64,000 nt of DNA. It comes from CAYNRA01 sp964399465 (lineage in GTDB: Bacteria > Bacteroidota > Bacteroidia > Cytophagales > Spirosomataceae). The translations under genes were made by a program, and so were the position numbers. Where the stretch lies: NCBI GenBank assembly GCA_964399465.1, contig CAYNRA010000002.1, positions 21,837 to 85,836 of the forward strand. Direction: 5' to 3'. Below the pieces are notes generated by a model, which saw nothing but the letters and a program-made list of their open reading frames with translations, did no database searches and was not told the DNA's origin. Shown here piece after piece: positions 8,705 to 15,934 of the stretch (its first letter is position 1; every line of letters begins with the position of its first letter).

Positions 8705-9727
8705 TCAATTTGCTAAGCGTACCGTCCCAACAGTCGTTTTTGCAGTAATTCGCTTGGTTGCAGCGCCTGTTTTTCCACTTACATCTCCTTTTTTGATTTC
8801 TCCGGTAAATCCAGTTAAGGTAGGGATTTTTACGTTTTGACCCGACAATTCCAAATCGAGATTTTCAAGAGAAGGAATAGAGATGTCAATACTTCCTGCT
8901 GAAGTAACCAGATCAAGAGAATCACCTAGCTCATTCATTTTCGCATGAATACCACCTGCTGAAGTTCTCGCTTTGACATTTCCTGAAACTTCGTCAAGAT
9001 GTATTCCTCCTGCAGACGTTACCGCGCTTAACTCACCCGTTAATTGCGCGACGCGAATTGCTCCTCCACTTGTCTTCACATTCGCCGTACCTTTGATGTT
9101 TTTCAAGTTTATACTCCCACCAGAAGTAGCTAAATTAATATCTCCTTCTGCATTTAGAACCTCTATACTCCCACCAGATGTTTTGAGGTCAATGGTTTTA
9201 CTACCTCCAATCAATGAGATGCTTCCGCCGGAAGTAGAGCCTTTCACGAAACCTCCGAGTTTCTCTAGTTCAAGTGCACCACCACTTGTAGAAAATTGTA
9301 AGTTTCCCGTCAGATTTTTCAGATGAATATGTCCACCACTTGTCTTAAGTTGAACGTCCACGTTTTCAGGTGTTTTTACAACAAACCCAATAGAAAGTGT
9401 TTTTTGCCAATTTAAGGTAGATACTTTTGATTTAGCAGAACAATACACTGTGCCATTCACTTTTTCAACTTTGATTTCATAATTATCAAGGCGTTCCTGA
9501 ATATCTTCTTCCGATAAACTAGATTTAACGGCATTTCCTTTTACATGCACTTCTACGACGAACTCATCTTTGCTCCCTCCGACTACCTCAATCTTACCTC
9601 CAGATGTCATCACTTCCAATTTATCCCCAACGGAGGCATCCCATTTTTTGATCAAATAAGGTGCTTGCGCCAAAAGAGCAGTAGGCAAGAAAAAACTCAA
9701 AACCACCATTTTCCATGTATTTTTCAT
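8705..9727 (-). CDS. Secreted DUF4097-type beta-helix repeat protein
   Basis: The 340-residue protein starts with a signal peptide (residues 1 to about 20, ending LLAQAP) and is then almost entirely built of short beta-strand repeats with the core TSGG(S/A/H/K)I. About ten copies, spaced by about 17-25 residues, run from about residue 40 to 280. The final copies change to TSAGGI. This is the DUF4097/DUF2807-type right-handed parallel beta-helix common in envelope proteins of Bacteroidota. Function is unknown; these are often described as putative adhesins, without direct proof. It is transcribed alone, with a terminator behind it. Confidence 0.8.
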   Translation of the reverse strand: MKNTWKMVVLSFFLPTALLAQAPYLIKKWDASVGDKLEVMTSGGKIEVVGGSKDEFVVEVHVKGNAVKSSLSEEDIQERLDNYEIKVEKVNGTVYCSAKSKVSTLNWQKTLSIGFVVKTPENVDVQLKTSGGHIHLKNLTGNLQFSTSGGALELEKLGGFVKGSTSGGSISLIGGSKTIDLKTSGGSIEVLNAEGDINLATSGGSINLKNIKGTANVKTSGGAIRVAQLTGELSAVTSAGGIHLDEVSGNVKARTSAGGIHAKMNELGDSLDLVTSAGSIDISIPSLENLDLELSGQNVKIPTLTGFTGEIKKGDVSGKTGAATKRITAKTTVGTVRLAN

Positions 9728-10051
9728 AGGTTTTTATATTTTACTTGAATGATTTATTATTGAATGAAGGATGCAACTTGTCCAATCTTCGTTGCATTGA
9801 CTATCGAATTTTGATTATACGCGTTAAAATCAAAATAGTTTCAGGCAGAAGAAAAATGCTGAATGGATGATACATACCACACAAAGAAGCACTACCTAAT
9901 TCTAGAATAGCCAAAACCCTGTTTTATGCTACTTTCAGATTTTTCACAAAACTTGTCAAACAAAAAAGTAGAACCTCAACCTAAACGGGTTTCATTACGT
10001 ACATAAATACCAAATTAACTATCAAATCTCACTGTTTTTCAAACATTCTAT
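9728..10051. other. Intergenic region between divergent genes
   Basis: This 324-bp space lies between the start of the DUF4097 gene and the start of the next plus-strand gene, so it must hold promoters for both. I see no ORF with coding character and no clean TAnnTTTG element at a fitting distance. Confidence 0.5.
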
Positions 10052-10660
10052 ATGATGAAGACGCGTGTTGCCCTTATATTCTTTCTTTTAACTTTTGCAT
10101 CGTCTAGTTTTTCTCAACAGCGTACCTACGCAATAGAGGTAGCTGGCGTACAGGTAGGTAAAATGACTGCCAACCGTACGAATGCTTCTTCGGGTCAACA
10201 CCAGTACGAACTTACCAGCAAGGTGCGTGTCAACTTATTGGTCTTTGTTTTAGAAGTTGGCTACCAAGTAAATTCACTGTTTTTGGGGAAGCAGCCGTAT
10301 TTGGTCAAGTCTATGGTACAAGCGAAGACGAATAAAGGCACTTTTAATACATCAACAGAGCTAATTCGTGAGTTTATCTACCAGATTGACTCTGAACAAC
10401 CCAAAAAACAGATAACCAAACAAGAAATTGGGAAAATCGATTGGACGGTCAGTCGATTATTCTTTGAAGAGCCTATTTCACAAAAGCGTATTTATGCAGA
10501 ATATTACGCAGATTTTTTACAAATCATCCCTTTGGGAGGGGGCAAGTATAAGTCTATTTTAGGCAAAAATGAAGATATCTATTTGTATAAGAAGGGGGAG
10601 TTAGTTCAGATTACGAAGAAAAACCCACTGAAAGATTTTAAAATATTTTTACAAAACTAA
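10052..10660 (+). CDS. Exported protein of DUF6134/DUF3108-like type
   Basis: The 202-residue protein has a signal peptide (first about 21 residues, cleavage after SSFSQ). The mature part begins TYAIEVAGVQVGKMTA and reads as alternating beta strands, resembling the DUF3108/DUF6134 beta-barrel-like periplasmic proteins of Bacteroidota. Two ATG codons are adjacent at 10052 and 10055. No catalytic motif is visible. It stands alone, about 200 bp before the glycan export cassette and separated from it by a hairpin. Confidence 0.6.
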   Translation: MMKTRVALIFFLLTFASSSFSQQRTYAIEVAGVQVGKMTANRTNASSGQHQYELTSKVRVNLLVFVLEVGYQVNSLFLGKQPYLVKSMVQAKTNKGTFNTSTELIREFIYQIDSEQPKKQITKQEIGKIDWTVSRLFFEEPISQKRIYAEYYADFLQIIPLGGGKYKSILGKNEDIYLYKKGELVQITKKNPLKDFKIFLQN

Positions 10661-10675
10661 GGAAAGTAGATAGTT

Positions 10676-10744
10676 GAAAAATAGCTATTGAAGACTTATT
10701 GGTTTCAAATTATCAACATTAGACTAAAAAAATGGCTATTTTTC
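10676..10744 (+). terminator. Long-loop hairpin terminator
   Basis: Arms 10676-10689 and 10731-10744 are complementary over 14 bp with one G-T pair, and T-rich sequence follows. The 41-nt loop is long, so this is a weaker call. Confidence 0.45.
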
Positions 10745-10862
10745 TTTTACTTTGTAGCTTGAAAAATTCGATTAGCTCCCAAAACTTGATATACTAACTT
10801 TTCTGAGAAGCTAAGCTCGGTTTTTCTTTCAAAATGACATTCATTTCATCCATCCAATCGTA

Positions 10863-11690
10863 ATGCACGAAACCATCATTGAGCCAGGCCGTTCAGAGAG
10901 GCAGTATTGGTCTGATTTAATACGATTCAGAGAACTACTTTGGATTTTAGCCAAACGAGACATCACAGTTCGCTACAAACAAACCTTATTTGGCGTTGCA
11001 TGGGCTGTAGTTCGCCCGATTTTGACTGTTGTCGTCTTCATTTTTGCTTTTCATAAAGTAGCTAAAATACAAGATACCTCTGGAGTAAATTTCAATGTTA
11101 TTATTTTTACAGGAGTTATTTTTTGGAATTTCTTCGCAACATCTTTCCAACAAGTGAGCCATAGTATTACTGGCAATGCCAACTTGGTAGCCAAGGTATA
11201 TTTTCCTAGACTATTAATGCCCTTAAGCGCCATTGCTGTCCCTTTGATTGACTTTTTGGTCGCCTTCGTCGTTGTCATTCCCTTTCTGTTGTATAATGAT
11301 ATTCAGATTGGTTGGCAACTACTTGTTGTTCCTTTCTTTTTACTCATTTCCTTTTTATTAGCCTTTGGCTTGGGATTGATTTTTGCTTCATTTAATGTTC
11401 AATATCGGGATTTCCAACAAATTGTACCTTTAGTAGTACAATATGGTTTTTTCATTTGTCCCGTAGCCTACTCTACTTCTTCTCTCAGTAATTTTGGCTG
11501 GTTCGATTGGTATATGACATTGAACCCAATGGCTAGTTTACTTGAAGGATTCCGCTGGGCATTGATTCCGGGATACCCACACTTTCAGTGGATTTACATA
11601 CTTTATACCTCTTTATTTGTGGTATTCTTGGTAATTCTTGCCATTTATTTATTCAGAAAAAAGGAAAATTCCTTTGTAGATTATATCTAA
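10863..11690 (+). CDS. ABC-2 type polysaccharide exporter permease (Wzm-like)
   Basis: The 275-residue protein has the N-terminal YWSDLIRFRELLWILAKRD-type amphipathic interface helix with RYKQT, followed by six hydrophobic segments. This is the pattern of ABC-2 permeases such as Wzm, TagG and KpsM. It would form the inner-membrane channel moving an undecaprenyl-linked glycan to the periplasm. The ATP-binding partner begins 16 bp downstream. Confidence 0.9.
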   Translation: MHETIIEPGRSERQYWSDLIRFRELLWILAKRDITVRYKQTLFGVAWAVVRPILTVVVFIFAFHKVAKIQDTSGVNFNVIIFTGVIFWNFFATSFQQVSHSITGNANLVAKVYFPRLLMPLSAIAVPLIDFLVAFVVVIPFLLYNDIQIGWQLLVVPFFLLISFLLAFGLGLIFASFNVQYRDFQQIVPLVVQYGFFICPVAYSTSSLSNFGWFDWYMTLNPMASLLEGFRWALIPGYPHFQWIYILYTSLFVVFLVILAIYLFRKKENSFVDYI

Positions 11691-11706
11691 AAAAATTGGA
11701 ACGCGA

Positions 11707-12966
11707 ATGAGTATTATTCGAGCAGAGGGTGTCAGTAAAAAATACCTTATTAACCACAAGACAGGTAAAAATACATCTAGAACATTGAAAGAAGCTTTTT
11801 CTGAAACCATTAAGCATGGCTTCGGAAAGCAAACCTCCGAAGAGGCAGATTCAAAAGAAATATTTTGGGCTCTAAAGGATGTTAGCTTTGACATACAACA
11901 AGGAGATAGAGTGGGAATCATTGGATCAAATGGTGCAGGAAAATCCACACTTTTAAAGGTCCTCAGCCGAATCACAGAACCCACACACGGCCGTATTTCT
12001 ATTAAGGGGCGTGTGGCTAGTTTATTAGAGGTCGGTACTGGTTTTCATCCTGAGCTATCTGGAAGAGAAAATATTTTCTTGAACGGAGCTATACTCGGCA
12101 TGAGCAAACAAGAAATTAAACAGCATTTTGATGCCATCGTAGACTTTGCTGGTGTCGAGAAGTTCTTGGATACACCCGTGAAACGCTACTCTTCCGGCAT
12201 GTATGTTCGTTTAGGATTTGCTATCTCCGCACATCTTGAACCCGAAATTCTGATCGTTGACGAAGTACTGGCTGTCGGAGATGCTGATTTTCAACGCAAA
12301 TGTCTAGGTAAAATGAAAGATGCCTCTACTTCAGGGCGCACCATTTTATTTGTCAGTCATAACCTAACAGCGGTTGCAGGGCTTTGTAATAAATCCATTT
12401 TCATGAAGCACGGGCAAATGATGCAAATGGGTGAAACCAACGAAGTTATCGCCACGTATCTGAGCCATGTGCAAAAGACAGCCCTTGAATCTTACTTTGA
12501 AAAACCACAAGAGGCTCCAGGAAATGATCTAGTTCGATTGAAAAGCATTCGGGTTGTCCCACATTGGCTAGATAATCAAAAATTTATTGACGTCCGTACG
12601 CCTTTTCGCATTGAAATTGAATGTTGGAACTATCTAGACGATGCCCATTTGAATTTTAGCCTTCACGTTAACTCATTAGCTGGTGAATGTATTTTTAATA
12701 TTGGTACGCCTTCCATACTATGTAAATCAGGCGTTATCTCAGCTAGTTGCGAAATACCTGGTCATTTCCTGAACGATGGGTCTATTTCTTTGTCATTTAT
12801 GGTTGTGAAAGACACCGCCACTCCTTTGTATAATTTCGAAGAAGCACTTATTTTTGATATTGAAGATTACAGAGAAGGTGTTTCTTGGTATGGGAAATGG
12901 CCTGGTTTTATTCGACCACAAATTGCATTCCCGATTCAGCAAACGAGCGAAACACTACCTATTTAA
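11707..12966 (+). CDS. ABC exporter ATPase with C-terminal Wzt glycan-binding domain
   Basis: The 419-residue protein is a Wzt-type ATPase. The nucleotide-binding domain (1 to about 250) carries Walker A GSNGAGKS (73-80), a signature YSSGMYVRLGFAIS, and Walker B LIVDEVLAVGD with the switch His in FVSHN. Residues about 265-415 are an extra beta-sandwich of the Wzt_C type. In E. coli O8/O9a that domain recognises the capped non-reducing end of the O-polysaccharide before export. Its presence implies that a full-length, end-modified glycan is the substrate. The next gene starts 29 bp downstream. Confidence 0.9.
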   Translation: MSIIRAEGVSKKYLINHKTGKNTSRTLKEAFSETIKHGFGKQTSEEADSKEIFWALKDVSFDIQQGDRVGIIGSNGAGKSTLLKVLSRITEPTHGRISIKGRVASLLEVGTGFHPELSGRENIFLNGAILGMSKQEIKQHFDAIVDFAGVEKFLDTPVKRYSSGMYVRLGFAISAHLEPEILIVDEVLAVGDADFQRKCLGKMKDASTSGRTILFVSHNLTAVAGLCNKSIFMKHGQMMQMGETNEVIATYLSHVQKTALESYFEKPQEAPGNDLVRLKSIRVVPHWLDNQKFIDVRTPFRIEIECWNYLDDAHLNFSLHVNSLAGECIFNIGTPSILCKSGVISASCEIPGHFLNDGSISLSFMVVKDTATPLYNFEEALIFDIEDYREGVSWYGKWPGFIRPQIAFPIQQTSETLPI

Positions 12967-12995
12967 TTAATGACTTACTCGATTTCACTTTAAAT

Positions 12996-13931
12996 ATGAA
13001 CTGGACAAAAAAAGGGGTTATTTATAAACCAGACGGCAGTTTGGCACACAGCATTACCCATGCGCAAGTACCTTTCGCTTACCCAAAAGAAGATTTTTTA
13101 CGTATCTATTTCTCATCAAGAGATGGACAAGGTTACTCTCGCCCAACCTTCTTAGATGTTTCGTACGATAATCCCAAAGAAATTTTATACATCCACGACA
13201 AGCCCGTTATGGACTTGGGTGGACCCACCGAGAACGACGAAACGGGAGTCATGCCTTCGTGGTTTGTAGATATGCCCAATGGTGATATTCGGTTATATTA
13301 TACAGGTTGGAGCAGAACACATAATTCATACCGGCTATCTATCGGCTTGGCACTTAGCCAGGATGGCGGTTTAAGTTTCCAAAAGATGTTCAGAGGACCA
13401 GTAATGGATCGCTCTATTTATAATCCTATTTGGGCTGCTCAACCTTGTGTCATGTTTGATAACGGGATTTGGCGAATGTGGTATATTTCTGGTCAAAAAT
13501 GTGAGTACATCCACGGTTATCCAGAACCTTTCTATGATTGTCGTCATGCGGAGTCAAAAGATGGAATACATTGGACCCCAACAGGCCATATAGCTATTGG
13601 GTTTGATGATTTCCTCCATGCAGTCGGCAGACCAAGCGTTTACAAAGAAGACGGCATCTATAAAATGATTTATTCCTACCGCAATACCGTAGATTACCGT
13701 ACTGACAGAACCAAAAGCTATCGCTTGGGCTACGCAGAATCTAAAGATGGACTAGCGTGGGAACGTAAAGATGACTTAGTTGGTATCGCAAAATCAGAGA
13801 ATCCGGCAGACTTTGATTACCAAATGATTAATTACGCACATCGATACGAACACAAAGGCGAACAATATTTGTTATATAATGGTACAGGCTTCGGAGCTCT
13901 TGGCTTCGCGTATGCTCAACTAGACAAATGA
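12996..13931 (+). CDS. Five-bladed beta-propeller glycosidase-like protein
   Basis: The 311-residue protein (ATG at 12996; longer in-frame starts would run back into the wzt gene) has repeated motifs of the GH32/43/68/130-type beta-propeller: YPKEDFLRIYFSSRD, RLYYTGWSR, MWYISG, YKMIYSYR and YLLYNGTG. No signal peptide is present, so it is predicted cytosolic. Similar proteins sit in sugar-nucleotide and glycan biosynthesis clusters of many bacteria. I cannot assign hydrolase, phosphorylase or transferase activity. Lying between the exporter and an oxygenase, it may process or modify the exported glycan. Confidence 0.65.
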   Translation: MNWTKKGVIYKPDGSLAHSITHAQVPFAYPKEDFLRIYFSSRDGQGYSRPTFLDVSYDNPKEILYIHDKPVMDLGGPTENDETGVMPSWFVDMPNGDIRLYYTGWSRTHNSYRLSIGLALSQDGGLSFQKMFRGPVMDRSIYNPIWAAQPCVMFDNGIWRMWYISGQKCEYIHGYPEPFYDCRHAESKDGIHWTPTGHIAIGFDDFLHAVGRPSVYKEDGIYKMIYSYRNTVDYRTDRTKSYRLGYAESKDGLAWERKDDLVGIAKSENPADFDYQMINYAHRYEHKGEQYLLYNGTGFGALGFAYAQLDK

Positions 13932-14009
13932 GTATAAATAAAAATCAATTTTTTCGCATGAAAGAGAGTTAATTATAAACTTTAATCGTTTCACTTCACT
14001 ATTATACAG

Positions 14010-14828
14010 ATGGCGACTACTCTTAAAGAACAGTTTAAAAAAGACGGCTTCATCATTGTTAAAAATTTCTTTGATAAGGCAATTTTAACACAGATTTATA
14101 CAGAAGCGAGGCAAATATTTGCTGTACAAATCAAGCGTGTTGTTGGGGTTGATGTGGACATTGACAACCGGGATGAGTTTGAAAAAGCCATGTTTGCTTT
14201 TTTTGAAAAGGACTTCCCTTCATTTGTTAATACAGGGAAACAAGTGCAACATCTTATTTCATTGCATCGTCTAGGTACAGATCCTTCCATTTCTTCCTTA
14301 TTGAAAGAGATTGGCTATGAGTTCCCCATCATTGGCGTTCGTCCTGCTATGCAATTCAATAGCCGTTATTTATCCAAAGGAGGTAGCCACTGGAAGCTGG
14401 GCTCACACCAAGATTGGCGTACGGGACAGGGCTCTCTAGACAGTGCTGTTTGCTGGTTTCCTTTAGTGGACTGCGGTGCAGACCTTGGTTCACTCCAAAT
14501 TATTCCAGGAAGTCACCGCAATGGGTTACTTGACGCACAAGGAAACGGGTATTTGGGAACAATCAAAGAAGAGTTACCCGAAGATAAATTTGTTCAGACC
14601 TCTTTTGAAGTCGGTGACTTACTTTTATTCTCTGCTTTCCTTGTACACCGCTCTGGTGAAAATAGTACGCAAAACATTCGTTGGTCTATTCAGCTTCGCT
14701 ACAACAATATGGAAGAGAAAACCTTCCAAGAAAGAGGTTTCCCTATGCCTTATATTTACAAACCAGAAGAAGAACTTGTTACGCCTAATTTTCCAAAAAG
14801 GGAGATGTTAGATAAGATTTTCGCCTAA
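14010..14828 (+). CDS. Phytanoyl-CoA dioxygenase (PhyH) family oxygenase
   Basis: The 272-residue protein is a Fe(II)/2-oxoglutarate oxygenase of the PhyH family. The facial triad is visible as H133 and D135 in GSHQDW and H213 in FLVHRSGEN. R224 is a candidate 2-oxoglutarate-binding Arg. IIPGSHRNG is a typical PhyH motif. PhyH enzymes hydroxylate or otherwise oxidise small molecules and sugars. Its place in the glycan-export cassette suggests hydroxylation of a sugar precursor or glycan end, but this is inference. A hairpin terminator follows. Confidence 0.85.
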   Translation: MATTLKEQFKKDGFIIVKNFFDKAILTQIYTEARQIFAVQIKRVVGVDVDIDNRDEFEKAMFAFFEKDFPSFVNTGKQVQHLISLHRLGTDPSISSLLKEIGYEFPIIGVRPAMQFNSRYLSKGGSHWKLGSHQDWRTGQGSLDSAVCWFPLVDCGADLGSLQIIPGSHRNGLLDAQGNGYLGTIKEELPEDKFVQTSFEVGDLLLFSAFLVHRSGENSTQNIRWSIQLRYNNMEEKTFQERGFPMPYIYKPEEELVTPNFPKREMLDKIFA

Positions 14829-14847
14829 TTTTAGCTTATAAATCATG

Positions 14848-14885
14848 GAATAAGCTCTCCAAGTAGGGGAGCTTGTTCTTTTTTA
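14848..14885 (+). terminator. Terminator after PhyH gene
   Basis: The core stem 14852-14860/14866-14874 has nine pairs (one G-T). An outer extension starts at 14848, and a T-run follows at 14876-14884. It ends the Wzm-Wzt-propeller-PhyH unit. Confidence 0.75.
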
Positions 14886-14915
14886 ACAGACTACATTTCT
14901 ATTCCATTTTACTCT

Positions 14916-15884
14916 ATGAAAGTCAGTGTCACTGTACATGTTTATAACCACGAAAAGTTTATTGCAAACACACTTGATAGTATTGTTTGTCAAGAAACAA
15001 ACTTCCCCTTTGAAGTAATCGTGGGAGATGACTACTCCACCGATTCTTCACGTGACATTATTTCAATGTATCAGGAGAAATATCCTGACATCGTCAAGCC
15101 AATGTTTCATCCACATAACTTGGGTGGGTTTGGTAAAAATAACGCTATTGCAACCTTTAAAGCAGCCAAAGGAGAATACATCGCAACAGTAGATGGGGAT
15201 GATTATTGGATTGACTCAAAAAAACTCCAGAAACAAGTTGACTTTTTAGACGCGCATCCCTCATTTATAGCAAGTTTTCATAATGCTATTATTCGATATG
15301 ATGATGGAGCTTACCCAGACAGCTACGTGAATCAATCAGATCAAAAAGAGGTCGTAACAGTCGCCGATCTAGTTGGTGAAGACGAAGTCTGGTTCATGGC
15401 AACATCTTCTATTCTATTTAGAAACCATGTCTTGAATGAATATCCTGCGTGGTTTCATGAATCAAAAAGCGGTGACATACCAAGATATATTTTACTCGGG
15501 AAAAGAGGAAATTTCAAATACCATCCAGATGTTATGTCTGTTTATCGGAAAAACAATGGAGGTTTGAGCTTTACCGATGGAAAAGATGATGCTGGATTTT
15601 TATGGAACAGAATCGGAATGTATCGAGGTATAGACAAAGAATTAAATTTCCAGTTTCATCACAGAATTCGAAAAAATATTGCGCGATATTACCTCCTATT
15701 GGCAGACTCAAAACAGTACAAAGACACATATCGGGGCTCTTTCTATGCGCTCAAATCGCTTTATTTGTCTCGACCAAATACAAAAATCCACATGAGAGAT
15801 ATTTTGCTATCATTCGTTTTGCCCAAAGGATTGATGCAAAGATATGCACACTTCAAAGGAACACTTTTATCCGTATTCAAGTAG
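14916..15884 (+). CDS. Family 2 glycosyltransferase
   Basis: The 322-residue protein is a GT-A fold inverting glycosyltransferase. The N-terminal VTVHVYNHEKFIANTLDSI, the donor-binding VGDDYSTDSS and the metal-binding D93 and D95/D96 in TVDGDDYW are clear. There is no transmembrane segment. It would add a sugar to a lipid-linked or glycan acceptor on the cytosolic face. Although it lies just after a terminator, proximity to the Wzm/Wzt unit suggests the same glycan pathway. Confidence 0.88.
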   Translation: MKVSVTVHVYNHEKFIANTLDSIVCQETNFPFEVIVGDDYSTDSSRDIISMYQEKYPDIVKPMFHPHNLGGFGKNNAIATFKAAKGEYIATVDGDDYWIDSKKLQKQVDFLDAHPSFIASFHNAIIRYDDGAYPDSYVNQSDQKEVVTVADLVGEDEVWFMATSSILFRNHVLNEYPAWFHESKSGDIPRYILLGKRGNFKYHPDVMSVYRKNNGGLSFTDGKDDAGFLWNRIGMYRGIDKELNFQFHHRIRKNIARYYLLLADSKQYKDTYRGSFYALKSLYLSRPNTKIHMRDILLSFVLPKGLMQRYAHFKGTLLSVFK

Positions 15885-15918
15885 AGCCGTTGCTTCGCAA
15901 CGGCTCTCTCTCTTTTTT
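15884..15918. terminator. Strong terminator between GT2 and FAD oxidoreductase genes
   Basis: Ten-bp perfect arms 15884-15893 and 15897-15906 close a 3-nt loop and are followed by a T-rich tract to 15918. The stem begins at the last base of the GT2 stop codon. Confidence 0.9.
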
Positions 15919-15934
15919 TGTTACAAAATTTCGA

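Noticed and set aside
12885..12995. Longer N-terminus of the beta-propeller protein
   Set aside because: The extension lies inside the wzt coding region in another frame and reads as non-protein-like sequence; the ATG at 12996 fits the fold.
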